Assembly: GCF_014303395.1 (NCBI RefSeq)
Contig: NZ_CP060298.1
Location: 1,612,001 to 1,676,000, forward strand
Origin: Nakamurella sp. PAMC28650
GTDB lineage: Bacteria > Actinomycetota > Actinomycetes > Mycobacteriales > Nakamurellaceae
Reading direction: 5' to 3'
Length of the DNA stretch: 64,000 nt
The notes beneath the pieces are model-generated. The model did not search any database. It worked only from the letters and a program-made list of their open reading frames with translations, and was not told the DNA's origin. Position 1 is the first letter of the stretch; the number at the start of each line of letters is the position of its first letter. Position numbers and translations under genes: made by a program. Shown piece after piece: positions 47,896-56,727 of this stretch.

Positions 47896-48654
47896 TCAGC
47901 GGGTCCGGACCCGTTCGGGCATCGGGGGAGTCCGGACCATCGAATCCCGCCGCGCCGACCCGGCGCCGGCGGCGGTCGCGAGTCGGTCGTCCAGCGGTGC
48001 CAGGGTGGTGGCCAGGTGTCGGCGGCGGAGGGCGGCCAGGATGAGGTGGTCGGCCAGGGCGGGGTTGTTCGGCAGGACCGGCCCGTGCAGGTTGGTGCCG
48101 ATCGCGTGGGCGTGGATGGCTCCTTCGTGCTGGCGGCGGGCGTTGTTGCCGTAGCCCTGCAGGACCTGGCCCAGTGGGGTCTGGCCGGGGGCCAGGATGG
48201 TGTCGCCGGAGTGGTTCTCGAAGCCGACGATCTGGCCGAAGGGGGTGTCGATGACGGCGTTGCCGGTCATCCGGGTGGTGGATCCTCTGGTGACGGCCTG
48301 GAACACTCCGATGCCGGGCATCTCCTGTCCGGTGTGGGTGGTGAAGCCTTGGCCCAGGAGTTGGTAGAGGCCGCAGACGGCCAGCAGTGGCAGGCCGTCT
48401 TCGATGGCTGCGTGCAGTGCGGGGCCGCGGGTGAGCAGGTCGTGGGCGACGCGGAGCTGTCCGGAGTCCTGGCCGCCGCCTCCGACGACGATGTCGGCGT
48501 CGGCGAAGTCGTAGGGTCGGCCGGGTTCGATGCCGACGACCTGGACGTCGTAGCCGCGCCATTGCAGTCGTTTGCGCAGGGCGAGGACGTTGCCGGAGTC
48601 ACCGTAGATGTTCAGCTCGGCCGGATACAGGTGGACGATCGTGACTACGGTCAT
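47896..48654 (-). CDS. gatD: GatD-like glutamine amidotransferase (lipid II isoglutaminyl synthase subunit)
   Basis: A 252-residue class I (CobB/CobQ-type) amidotransferase. The nucleophile Cys is in LLAVCGLYQLLG and the His in GTNLHGPVLP. The N-terminus TVVTIVHLYPAELNIYGDSGN is typical of GatD, which with MurT amidates the D-Glu of peptidoglycan stem peptides. In most actinobacteria murT is adjacent. Here no murT is visible on either side; the 3' neighbour is the convergent EAL gene and the 5' side is decayed sequence. It may have separated from murT by rearrangement. The assignment to GatD rather than another CobQ-like enzyme is inferred from size and motifs. Confidence 0.75.
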   Translation of the reverse strand: MTVVTIVHLYPAELNIYGDSGNVLALRKRLQWRGYDVQVVGIEPGRPYDFADADIVVGGGGQDSGQLRVAHDLLTRGPALHAAIEDGLPLLAVCGLYQLLGQGFTTHTGQEMPGIGVFQAVTRGSTTRMTGNAVIDTPFGQIVGFENHSGDTILAPGQTPLGQVLQGYGNNARRQHEGAIHAHAIGTNLHGPVLPNNPALADHLILAALRRRHLATTLAPLDDRLATAAGAGSARRDSMVRTPPMPERVRTR

Positions 48655-48920
48655 CGAGGCCCACGGGCGAGCCGGGGAGATGTGGTCGGGCGATGCCACG
48701 ACGGTCTCTCGTCGTGAACGCAGCCGACACCGCTGGTTCTCGTTCGGTTCCTCATGATTCCCACAGTTCCCCTCGTACATCAGGAAAAGGCCAGAGCCGA
48801 TCGGATGGAACCTGGCCGGGCGCACCCGGCCGATGAGCCAGGCGAACGCTCGCGGAGCGGGTCGGGGCCGTGGAGGACGACGGCCAGTGCAGCATAAGGG
48901 CCCGGCGTCCTACCGTTGGA

Positions 48921-48992
48921 AACCGGGCCTCACCGTCGGAGCGCTGGTCGGGGTGACAGGACTCGAACCTGCGATCTCTTCGTCCCGAACGA
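48921..48992. repeat. Partial tRNA-Pro duplicate, probable att remnant
   Basis: This segment repeats 49809-49880. The last 45 bases match the 3' half of the tRNA-Pro gene (acceptor, T arm and anticodon arm) with 3 mismatches. The first 15 bases match the tRNA downstream flank (AACCGGGCCTCACCG), with the same 12-base spacing. The D arm and 5' acceptor strand are absent, so it is not a working tRNA. Such a tRNA 3' duplicate is the usual mark of integrase-mediated insertion. Confidence 0.75.
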
Positions 48993-49089
48993 CGTCGAGG
49001 CACCCTCTCGAGCTGCGCGTACGTTCGATTCATGATCGCTGCGCTGGGCTTGTTCACCACAGTGCGTCACCCCGCAGGGTGACTCCGAC

Positions 49090-49420
49090 GGGAAGCCCGA
49101 GCTGGATGATCTGGCCGGGGTCAGCCGAGCGATCTGGGCGGTCGAGGTGCCCGCCCTGAACCAGCTGGCCCGACTCTCGCCCTTTCCGATCTTGTCGGCG
49201 ACGAGCCGTCCTACGCGGCCTGCCAACAGGAAGCGCGAACGCTCCGGCTGTTGGGCGAGACCTGCGTGGTCGCACCGTCTGCGGCCGTGAAGTCTGGTGG
49301 AGGCGGCCGGATGGACCGTGGACAAGGGCGAGTACCGAGCTGCACCACGTGACGGCATGGTGTTGGTCACTTTCGGGCCGCCGTCACGAGCTGTTGAGGG
49401 CTGGCAGGCGGCGGTGGAAG
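49090..49420 (+). pseudogene. Decayed cargo gene, possibly RES-domain-like
   Basis: Pieces in different frames read DLAGVSRAIWAVEVPALN, YAACQQEARTLRLLGE, TCVVAPSAAV and GMVLVTFGPPS. The order (Cys-Gln-Ala... Val-x-x-Pro-Ser-Ala-Ala... Val-x-Phe-Gly) resembles the C-terminal part of RES-type toxins/NAD phosphorylases. The similarity is weak and the sequence has at least one frameshift and no start. Confidence 0.35.
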
Positions 49421-49532
49421 GGTTGGTGCGGTCAATCTGGAACGCCGCCGGCTTGACTTGCACGAGGCGGTCGCCGAGGTGAGCGGTCGGCAGGTCCTCG
49501 GCTGGGTGAAGAACCACTTGTTGAGCGGTCCC

Positions 49533-49760
49533 AGAGTGCGGATCCGATCGTTCCGACCATCACTCCGCACGACCTGCGCCACACCGCGACCTCTCTCGCG
49601 ATATCCGCCGGGGCCAACCCGAGGGTGTCCAGACGATGCTCGGGCACGCCTCCGCGGCGATGACCCTCCATACGGGCGCAGAGCCGTTCGAGATGACCTT
49701 GACGCCATTTCGTTGGACTTGAGGGCCACACGTTCCCAGAAGATTGGGGGCAAAAATGAA
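49533..49760 (+). pseudogene. Remnant of tyrosine integrase C-terminus
   Basis: ITPHDLRHTATSLAISAGAN (from 49559) is the catalytic HxLRH box of a phage-type tyrosine recombinase. After a frame change near 49625, VQTMLGHASAAMTLHT follows (the second His box). After another change, DDLDAISLDLRATRS is the C-terminus. No upstream catalytic domain survives. It directly precedes the tRNA-Pro attachment site, as in integrative elements. Confidence 0.82.
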
Positions 49761-49834
49761 AAAGAAGAAAACCCTCAGGAACCAGAAGACCCGGCCTCAG
49801 ATGCTGAGAACCGGGCCTCACCGCCAGTAACACC

Positions 49835-49909
<75 letters not shown>

Positions 49910-49976
49910 GTGAACCGTGAAAAGTCTATCCGATCGGTTCGGGTGGTCGGAACCATCCGGTCCACGGGCGCCGGCT

Positions 49977-50873
49977 TCAGGCGCGGGGAACCATGGTGAT
50001 CAGGGTCGCTTCCGGGCGGCAGCAGAACCGGATCGGCATGTAGGGCGAGTTGCCGAGACCGGCCGAGACGTTGAGCCACATGTGGCTGCCCCAGCGGGAG
50101 AGCCCACGGCACCGTGATCGATCGATGCCGGCGTTCGTCACGATCGCTCCGACGCCGGGCAACCGGACCTGGCCCCCGTGCGTGTGGCCGGCGAGCACCA
50201 GGTCGTACCCGTCGGCGGCGAAGTCGTCCAGGACGCGGGGTTCGGGGGAGTGGGCCACCCCGATCCGGACGACCGCCTCGCCGTCGGCGGCTCCAGCGAT
50301 CTTCTGGTAGCGATCGCGGTGCAGATGGGGATCGTCGACGCCGGCCAGTGCGATCCGCTGACCGCGCACCGACACCACCTGCTTGCGGTTGGACAGGTCG
50401 ATCCACCCGCGCTCGGCCTGGGCCGCTCGCAGGTCCCGCCAGGGCAGAGGCGGGCTGGTGGGCAGCTTCTCGCCCTTGACGAAGTAGCGGTGCGGCGACT
50501 TCCGGACCGGTGTGTAGAAGTCGTTGTTCCCGAAGACGAAAGCGCCCGGCACGTCCAGCAACGCCCCGAAGGCCTTGATCGCGATCGGGACGGCCCTGGC
50601 GTGCGAGAGGGTGTCGCCGGTGTTGATCACGAGGTCCGGCCGCAGGTCCGCCAGGGCGCTGACCCAGGCCGCCTTGTGGTGGTGATCGGGCGTGATGTGC
50701 AGGTCGGACAGGTGCAGCAGCCGGATCGGCCACGCCCCGGTGTCCAGCACCGGTACCTCGATGCGGCGCAGTGCATACCAACGACGTTCGACCACGGTGG
50801 CGTAGAACAGCGTGGCCGCCGCGACGGCCGCTCCGAGCGCGGCCACCTGGCCCGGCCGGCGGCGATCACCCAC
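49977..50873 (-). CDS. Membrane-anchored metallophosphoesterase
   Basis: A 298-residue calcineurin-like phosphoesterase. One N-terminal hydrophobic segment (AALGAAVAAATLFYATVV) precedes the catalytic domain with LSDLHITPDHHH, NTGDTLS, VFGNNDF and LAGHTHGGQVRLPG, so the metal site is complete. Relatives include YkuE/UDP-sugar-type lipid phosphatases. It overlaps the PBP gene by 8 bases and is cotranscribed; Mycobacterium has the same pair (Rv3683-ponA2). A role in cell-wall metabolism is inferred from this. Confidence 0.9.
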   Translation of the reverse strand: MGDRRRPGQVAALGAAVAAATLFYATVVERRWYALRRIEVPVLDTGAWPIRLLHLSDLHITPDHHHKAAWVSALADLRPDLVINTGDTLSHARAVPIAIKAFGALLDVPGAFVFGNNDFYTPVRKSPHRYFVKGEKLPTSPPLPWRDLRAAQAERGWIDLSNRKQVVSVRGQRIALAGVDDPHLHRDRYQKIAGAADGEAVVRIGVAHSPEPRVLDDFAADGYDLVLAGHTHGGQVRLPGVGAIVTNAGIDRSRCRGLSRWGSHMWLNVSAGLGNSPYMPIRFCCRPEATLITMVPRA

Positions 50874-53265
50874 CGCTGCTGCTCCGGCCCGGGGAGATGG
50901 AGATGGTCACCGTGCTGCCGGGCAACGCGCTCTGCCCGGCCGGCGGGTCCTGGCGGGTGACGGTGTTGATGGGCGCCGACGTGCCCGTGCTGTCGATCTT
51001 GGTCACCGGCTTGAAGCCGGCAGACGTCAGGGTGCTGATGGCCGCGTCGACGGTCGGGGAGCCGGTCGTCACGTCCGGAACGATGGTGTCCGGGTTGCCC
51101 TGCAATGCATTGGGGTCATCCGCCGGTGGGAACAGCAGCGAGGTCGGTTGGATCCCCTTCATGGCCTCGAACCAGGTGGCCGCTGGGACCGAACCGCCTG
51201 ACATGCCGGCGATCTGGGCCTTGGGATTGGCCTCGGCGCTCTTGGCCTGCGCAAGGGGACAGCTACCGGTCAGGGACAGCGGCGTGGCCGCCGGGTTGGT
51301 GGGCTGCGGGGCATTGGTGCAGATCGACTGCGGCTTCGGGAGGTAGTCCCAGGTCAGTGTCGACGTGCTGTAACTCGGGCTGTAACCGAGGAACGCGGAC
51401 GACTTGTAGTCGCCGGTGGTACCGGTCTTCCCGGCGGAGGTGCCCTGCGTCAGATCCCACTTGGCGGCGACCGCCGACTGGTGGGCGGTGCCCTTCGTGC
51501 TGTCGATGTCGCTGCCCATGGCGGCCGTCAGGGCATTCGCGACGCCCTTCGTCACGGCCTGCACGCAGGGCGCGGCGGCCTTGAGCGTGACGACCTTGCC
51601 GTTCCGGTCGGCGACGTTGCCGATCGGGGTCGGCGGGCACCAGAGCCCGTCGGCCGACAGCGTGGCGCCGACGTTGGCCAGTTCCAGCGGGCTGACCGGC
51701 GTCACCCCGAGGGTGAACGAGGCCACCTTCTGCGTGACCAGTTCCTGGGCGTAGGTGTTGGTGCTACCGGTGAAGGCCGGGTCGACGGCGCCAGCGTTGA
51801 GCGAATAGCCCTTCATGCCCAGTGCCACCGCCATGTCGATGACGTTGGCCAGGCCGAGGTCGTCCTCGAGCTTGACGAAGGCGGTGTTGGGAGAGGTGGC
51901 CATCGCATCTCCCAAGGTCACGGTCGGAGCGAACTTCTCGCCGAAGTCGGTGTTGTTGTGGAAGGGGTGGGCCGGAGAGATCGTGCTCGTGTACGGGTCC
52001 GGGTTCTGGATCACCGAACTCGTTCCGAGGCCGGCCGTCATGGCGGCCGCCGCGGTGAAGATCTTGAAGGTCGACCCGGCTCCGAGGGGGGCGAAGGTGG
52101 TCGGCAGCTTCTGCACCGTCTGGCCCCTGGTGGCATCCAGGCCGTAGGGCCGGTTGGCGGTCAACGCCAGCACCTGCCGCGACGAGTCGGGCTTGACGAC
52201 GGCGAGCACGTTGGCGATGCGGGGGTTGGCGGTCGGCGACACCTGGTCGATCGCCGCCTGGTGGGCCTGTTTCATCACGGCCGGGTCCAGCGTCGTCTTG
52301 ATGGTGTAGCCGCCGTTGGCGATCTGGTCCGACGTCAGGCCCGCGTTGGCGAGGTAGTCCAGCGCGTACTGGCAGAAGTAGCCGTTGGTGGCCGCGCCCT
52401 GGGCCGGCACGCAGCCGCTGCGGATGGAGCTGCCGTTGTCGATGCCGAGGTCGGTCGCGCTGTACGTCTTGTACTGCGCGGCGGTGATCGAACCGCTCTG
52501 CGAGAGCAGCTTGAGCACCAGGTTGCGGCGCAGCAGTGCGTCACCCCGGTGGTCGGGGTTCGTCGGGTCGTACTTGTTCGGGTTGTTGACCATGCCGGCC
52601 ATCAGGGCCGCCTGCGGCACCGTCAGGTTGGCGGCCGAGGTCCTGAACAGGCGCTGGGCGGTGGCCTCCGCGCCATAGGTGCTGGGCAGGAAGGCGACCA
52701 GGTTCAGGTAGCCGTCGAGGATGTCCTGCTTGGTCTCCTTCTGTTCCAGGGTCAACGCGAGCTTGGCCTCGCGGAGCTTGCGGCCAGGGGTGGAGGCGAT
52801 GGCGTCGGCCCGCTGGGCGTCGGTCTTGGCCTGGACGAGGAAGAGGTAGTTCTTGACGTACTGCTGGGTCAGGGTGGAGCCGCCCTGCTGGCCGCCACCC
52901 GCAGAGGCGTTGCTGAGCAGGGCGCGGACGGTCCCGCGCCAGTCGACACCGTGGTGATAGATGAACCGCTTGTCCTCCACGGTGGTGATGGCCACCTTGA
53001 GGTTCTGCGAGATCTCCTCGTCCGGCACGACCACCCGGTTCTGGTTGTACACGTAGGCGATCGGGTTGCCCCGGTTGTCGGTGACCGTGCTGCGCTGGGG
53101 GAACGGGGCGTTGAGGGGATTGTCCGGGGTGGCCGCCAGGGCGTTGGTGATCTTGTTGGAGGCCAGTCCCAGACCCAGCGAATAGGGCAGCAGGAGGCCC
53201 GCGACCAGCACCCCTGCCAACAGGGTTGCGATCGTCAATCGGCCGAGACCACCTAGTACACGCAC
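50866..53265 (-). CDS. ponA2: Class A penicillin-binding protein with PASTA domain (PonA2-like)
   Basis: A 799-residue bifunctional peptidoglycan synthase. An N-terminal membrane helix is followed by the GT51 domain (EDKRFIYHHGVDWRG, GGSTLTQQYVKN) and the transpeptidase with GSTFKIF, TSPNTAF and GKTGTTGDYKS. A C-terminal PASTA domain (about 720-790, with IVPDVT and VTRQDPPAGQSALPGS) follows. GTG 53265 is chosen because it precedes the membrane helix; longer frames add unlikely sequence. It is divergent from whiB4, as in Mycobacterium (Rv3682). Confidence 0.95.
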   Translation of the reverse strand: MRVLGGLGRLTIATLLAGVLVAGLLLPYSLGLGLASNKITNALAATPDNPLNAPFPQRSTVTDNRGNPIAYVYNQNRVVVPDEEISQNLKVAITTVEDKRFIYHHGVDWRGTVRALLSNASAGGGQQGGSTLTQQYVKNYLFLVQAKTDAQRADAIASTPGRKLREAKLALTLEQKETKQDILDGYLNLVAFLPSTYGAEATAQRLFRTSAANLTVPQAALMAGMVNNPNKYDPTNPDHRGDALLRRNLVLKLLSQSGSITAAQYKTYSATDLGIDNGSSIRSGCVPAQGAATNGYFCQYALDYLANAGLTSDQIANGGYTIKTTLDPAVMKQAHQAAIDQVSPTANPRIANVLAVVKPDSSRQVLALTANRPYGLDATRGQTVQKLPTTFAPLGAGSTFKIFTAAAAMTAGLGTSSVIQNPDPYTSTISPAHPFHNNTDFGEKFAPTVTLGDAMATSPNTAFVKLEDDLGLANVIDMAVALGMKGYSLNAGAVDPAFTGSTNTYAQELVTQKVASFTLGVTPVSPLELANVGATLSADGLWCPPTPIGNVADRNGKVVTLKAAAPCVQAVTKGVANALTAAMGSDIDSTKGTAHQSAVAAKWDLTQGTSAGKTGTTGDYKSSAFLGYSPSYSTSTLTWDYLPKPQSICTNAPQPTNPAATPLSLTGSCPLAQAKSAEANPKAQIAGMSGGSVPAATWFEAMKGIQPTSLLFPPADDPNALQGNPDTIVPDVTTGSPTVDAAISTLTSAGFKPVTKIDSTGTSAPINTVTRQDPPAGQSALPGSTVTISISPGRSSSGG

Positions 53266-53566
53266 GTCGGCAAGGTTACCGGGGCCGGGGCCGGGGTGAG
53301 GTCGAGGTTTCCTGACCCGTGCGCAAAATTCCCCCGGATGAGACGTATCTGGCCGGGAACCTCGCCGCTCTTGGTGAGGGAACGCGACCGCGACCGGCTG
53401 CGTCACAACTTCCGAGTCCGCAGGGCCACCCTCGCCGGGTGTCGTTGCGAACGACTACCGGGGGGACTGACCGTGAGCTTGCCGCACTGTCGAGCGTTCT
53501 CGCTGGTCTTTCGCGAATGTGAACGTGGCTCCGCCTACGGAGCCCTGGAAAGGGGATGTGGTCAGG
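53266..53566. other. Divergent intergenic region ponA2-whiB4
   Basis: About 300 bases. Expected to hold both promoters. It contains GGGGCCGGGGCCGGGG-type low-complexity sequence near 53282. I cannot assign a confident promoter or WhiB site. The WhiB start may lie at GTG 53519 rather than 53567. Confidence 0.4.
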
Positions 53567-53986
53567 ATGGTCAGGCCCACACTGAGCGTTGTGCCGGAGC
53601 AGGGCGTTGTGCCGGAGCAGAACGTCGTGCCGGAGCAGGGCGTCGTACGGCACACGACGGACGAATTCTGCGTCGACCCACCCTCGGACGTCTTGTCGAT
53701 CGGTAGTGCCGAGTGGACCCTGCGCGCCGTGTGCGTCGGCGTCGACCCGGATGCCCTGTTCGTGACGGGGGCGGCTCAGCGCGATGCGGCGAAGGTGTGC
53801 CAGGCATGCCCCGTGCGCCTGGAGTGCCTGGCCGATGCCCTTGACAACCAGATCGAGTACGGGGTGTGGGGCGGCATGACCGAACGCCAGCGCCGCGCGG
53901 TGCTGAAGAAGTCGCCAGAGGTCCTCAGCTGGCGCTTGGTCCTGGAAGAGGCGAGAGCGTCCGCCACCCAGGAAGCCGCCAGCTGA
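53567..53986 (+). CDS. whiB4: WhiB-family Fe-S transcription factor (WhiB4-like)
   Basis: About 139 residues. The four cluster cysteines are C (in AVCVGVDPDALF) and the VCQACPVRLECL group, plus the N-terminal FCVDPP. The GVWGGMTERQRR turn and basic C-terminus are typical Wbl features. Near the N-terminus VVPEQG/VVPEQN/VVPEQG is a triplet repeat encoded by an 18-bp DNA repeat (about 53589-53646), not known in other WhiB4. WhiB4 in Mycobacterium is a redox sensor that represses ponA2-region and antioxidant genes. Position (divergent from ponA2, next to ArsA genes) supports the WhiB4 name. Confidence 0.88.
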   Translation: MVRPTLSVVPEQGVVPEQNVVPEQGVVRHTTDEFCVDPPSDVLSIGSAEWTLRAVCVGVDPDALFVTGAAQRDAAKVCQACPVRLECLADALDNQIEYGVWGGMTERQRRAVLKKSPEVLSWRLVLEEARASATQEAAS

Positions 53987-54017
53987 ACCTGCCGGCCAGG
54001 AACCTGCCGGGGCGGGG

Positions 54018-55166
54018 TCAGACCGACTTGGTGAGCTGCTCCGCGATCGTGCGCAGCGCGACCACGTCGTGCGCGTCGAACGGGAGCGCCGGCACCTCCA
54101 CCACAGCGAGGTCCGGGTGCGCCCGGTCCAGCCTGGCTCTCATCCGCAATTCCTTGGCCCGCACCGTCAGCCGGTCGGCATGCACGCCCAGCGCCGCCGC
54201 CGCGAGCGGTGACGAACCGGTGATGTCGGCGATGGCCGCCTGGGTGGCGGCGATCGTGAGGTCGGCCAGCGGGGGATGGGTGCGGTTGAGCACCAGCCCG
54301 GCCAGTGGCATCCGTTCGGACCGCAACCGATCCGCGAAGTAGGAGGCCTCCCGCAGTGCGTCCGGCTCGGGGACCGCGACCACCACGAAGGCGGCATGTG
54401 ACGAGCGCAGCAGGTCGTACGTGGCCTGTGCCCGCTCCCGGAAGCCGCCGAACATACCCTCGATGAGCTGGATGAACGTGGCGGCGTCGGCCAGCATCTG
54501 GCCGCCGATCACGGAGGTCACCGCCTTGGTGAACAGCTGGAAACCGGCCCCCACGATGCGCATCACCCCGCGGCTCGGCGACCCGAGCAGGCGGATCATC
54601 CGCCCGTCCAGGAATGACGAGAGCCTCTGCGGTGCATCCAGGAAGTCCAGGGCCGAGCGGCTGGGCGGGGTGTCGACGACGATGAGGTCGTACTCGTCGG
54701 TGGCCGCCAGCTGGCTCAGCTTCTGCATGGCCATGTACTCAGCGGTACCGGAGAACGAGGTCGAGATCGTGTTGTAGAACGGGTTGGCCAGGATCTTCTG
54801 GGCGTGCTCGGGCGTCGCGTTCGAGGAGACCATCTCGTCGAAGGTGCGGCTGGTGTCGAGCATCATCGCCCACAGCTCGCCCCTTGGTTCCGCGTCACCC
54901 GTGGTCCCGGGGTCGGTGCCGAGCGCGGCGACGCCGTGGAAATCGACGCGGCGGGGAACGTTGTCGAGCTCGCCGAGCCCCAGCGACTGGGCCAGCCGGC
55001 GGGCCGGGTCGATCGTCAGGACCGCGACCTTCCGGCCCTGGTCGGCCGCGTAGAGCGCCATCGCGGCGGCGGTCGTCGTCTTGCCGACGCCACCGGAGCC
55101 ACAGGTCACCACCACCCGGATGGACGGATTGGTCAGGACCGCCTGCAGATCCAACGGCGGCTTCAT
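54018..55166 (-). CDS. ArsA/GET3-type ATPase (Rv3680-like)
   Basis: A 382-residue ArsA-family ATPase. The deviant Walker A is GSGGVGKTT; the switch regions DPARRL and VVDTPPSRSAL are present. It lies with a second ArsA-type ATPase in a coupled pair (4-base overlap). The mycobacterial pair Rv3679-Rv3680 is known to form a complex tied to envelope and redox function. No ArsB or tail-anchored substrate is nearby, so arsenite transport is not indicated. Confidence 0.9.
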   Translation of the reverse strand: MKPPLDLQAVLTNPSIRVVVTCGSGGVGKTTTAAAMALYAADQGRKVAVLTIDPARRLAQSLGLGELDNVPRRVDFHGVAALGTDPGTTGDAEPRGELWAMMLDTSRTFDEMVSSNATPEHAQKILANPFYNTISTSFSGTAEYMAMQKLSQLAATDEYDLIVVDTPPSRSALDFLDAPQRLSSFLDGRMIRLLGSPSRGVMRIVGAGFQLFTKAVTSVIGGQMLADAATFIQLIEGMFGGFRERAQATYDLLRSSHAAFVVVAVPEPDALREASYFADRLRSERMPLAGLVLNRTHPPLADLTIAATQAAIADITGSSPLAAAALGVHADRLTVRAKELRMRARLDRAHPDLAVVEVPALPFDAHDVVALRTIAEQLTKSV

Positions 55167-56176
55167 CGCCCCGCCCCCTGATCGGCCAGGTGGTCGGCGA
55201 GTTCGTAGACGCCTCCGAGGTCGGCGCCGTCGACCAGTCGCGGCAGTTGCAGCATCGGGACACCTGCCTCCTCGAGCTGTTGGCGGCACTCCTGTTCGGC
55301 CAGCACCCGGAAGGCGTGATCGGCGCTCTCCTGGGACAGCGCGGCCAGCAGCTCCGGGTCGGGATCGATGCCGGCCATCGCCAGTCCCGACCCGAGACGT
55401 CCGGTGTCGAGCCGATTCTCGGCGGCGGGTTTGAGCGAGGCCGCCCCGAAGTGGGAGACGGTGGCGGCGTTCACGATGATCGAGCCGACCGGGAGGTGCT
55501 GGGCCTTGAGATCCGCGATGGCCTCGAGGGTCTCGGTGACGGGCATGTCCTCCAGCAGGGTCACCAGGTGGACGACCGTGTCGGCGGAGTGCAGCAGTTC
55601 CACCACACCGTCGGCCTGATTCCTGATGGGACCCCGCTTGGCGAGATCGGCCATCGCCACGGTGACGTTGAGGAAGGTCACGATGCGGCCGGTCGGCGGC
55701 GCGTCCATGACCACTGCGTCGTACACGGGTCGGGAATCGCCACCGCGCCGGGTAACGGTTTCCTTGACCTTCCCCGTCAGCAGAACGTCCCGCAGGCCGG
55801 GCGCCAGCGTGGTGGCGAACTCGACCGCACCCATCCGCTTGAGCGTGCGGCCTGCGAATCCGAGGTTGTAGAACATCGCGAAGTACTCGAGCAGGGCGGC
55901 CTCGATGTCGACGGCGAGTGCCCGCACCTCGCCTCCGCCGGACGCCACGGCGATCTTGCGTTCCTCGTACGGCAGCGGCGGAACGTCGAACAACCGGGCG
56001 ATCCCCTGACGCTCCTCGACCTCGGCCAGCAGCACCCGCCGCCCGTCGGCCGCCAGGGCCAGGGCCAGGGCCGCGGCGACGGTGGTCTTCCCGGTGCCGC
56101 CCTTGCCCGTGACGACATGCAACCGTGCGCGCCGGGCCGACGCCGGCCAGGGCGAGGGTGGTACGTCAGGACTCAT
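55163..56176 (-). CDS. ArsA/GET3-type ATPase (Rv3679-like)
   Basis: A 337-residue ATPase, partner of the one encoded downstream. Walker A GKGGTGKTTVAAALA is the deviant form. VVMDAPPTGRIVTFLNV and IVNAATVSHFG are later family segments. ATG 56176 (MSPDVPPSPW) is the start with the best fit; a longer in-frame start exists. The two ATPases are of different length and not close duplicates, as in Mycobacterium. Confidence 0.9.
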   Translation of the reverse strand: MSPDVPPSPWPASARRARLHVVTGKGGTGKTTVAAALALALAADGRRVLLAEVEERQGIARLFDVPPLPYEERKIAVASGGGEVRALAVDIEAALLEYFAMFYNLGFAGRTLKRMGAVEFATTLAPGLRDVLLTGKVKETVTRRGGDSRPVYDAVVMDAPPTGRIVTFLNVTVAMADLAKRGPIRNQADGVVELLHSADTVVHLVTLLEDMPVTETLEAIADLKAQHLPVGSIIVNAATVSHFGAASLKPAAENRLDTGRLGSGLAMAGIDPDPELLAALSQESADHAFRVLAEQECRQQLEEAGVPMLQLPRLVDGADLGGVYELADHLADQGAGR

Positions 56177-56187
56177 TGCTGCGCCTT

Positions 56188-56475
56188 TCAACTTGCCAAC
56201 GCCATCACGCCCACAGCGACCGCAGGAATGGCGATCAGTATCAGGCCCGACCACAACGGGACGAGCAGCACCACGACGGAGCCGACCGGGATGACCCCTG
56301 CCAGCTTGCCAGCCGATCGCGTGGCCTGCCGGAGGGTCCGGCCGGGGCGGTCCCGGAGGGTGTCGTAGCGCAGGAGCACCAGGACGATCAGCAGGAGCGC
56401 CTCTACGCCCGCCGCGGCCCAGTGCCAGCCGTCCAGGACAGCCACTTTGCCGTTCACACGAGCCACAGTAGACAA
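56188..56475 (-). CDS. Small membrane protein, unknown function
   Basis: About 90 residues with two membrane helices (WAAAGVEALLLIVLVLL and VVVLLVPLWSGLILIAIP) and a basic loop between. The start is unclear: the first frame codon is TTG 56475, with GTG at 56466 and 56457 as alternatives. It is 11 bases upstream of the ArsA pair and probably cotranscribed. I know no function. Confidence 0.65.
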   Translation of the reverse strand: MSTVARVNGKVAVLDGWHWAAAGVEALLLIVLVLLRYDTLRDRPGRTLRQATRSAGKLAGVIPVGSVVVLLVPLWSGLILIAIPAVAVGVMALAS

Positions 56476-56553
56476 GAGCCGCCGCGGCCCTGGGCCACCG
56501 TCGAACCGAGCGGACGTCGATCAGCCTGTGATCGACGCCCTAGAGTTGTCGCC

Positions 56554-56727
56554 ATGACCTCACCCTCCGCCCGGCGGACGTTCGAATACGCCACCGTGCC
56601 GCTCATCACGCACGCCACCAAGGCCATCCTCGACACCTGGGGGGAGGACGGCTGGGAACTCGTCCAGGTCGTACCCGGGCCCAATCCCGAGCAGTTGGTG
56701 GCCTACCTGAAGCGGGAACGCTCGTGA
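56554..56727 (+). CDS. DUF4177 small protein
   Basis: A 57-residue protein of the DUF4177 type, with FEYATVPLITHATKAIL and the WGEDGWELVQVV core. It is divergent from the small membrane protein and its stop overlaps the RidA start (GTGA). The same DUF4177-RidA pair is found in Mycobacterium (Rv3678A, Rv3678c). Function unknown. Confidence 0.85.
   Translation: MTSPSARRTFEYATVPLITHATKAILDTWGEDGWELVQVVPGPNPEQLVAYLKRERS

Noticed and set aside
48921-48992. Second tRNA-Pro gene
   Set aside because: Only the 3' half is present; the D arm and 5' acceptor strand do not pair, and the anticodon stem has a mismatch.
51481-53256. A 591-codon frame antisense to ponA2
   Set aside because: Shadow of the PBP gene: Gly/Arg/Val-rich with no conserved pattern.
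54018-56176. Arsenite efflux ATPase operon
   Set aside because: There is no arsB, arsR or arsD nearby, and the gene order matches Rv3679-Rv3680, which are not arsenic genes.
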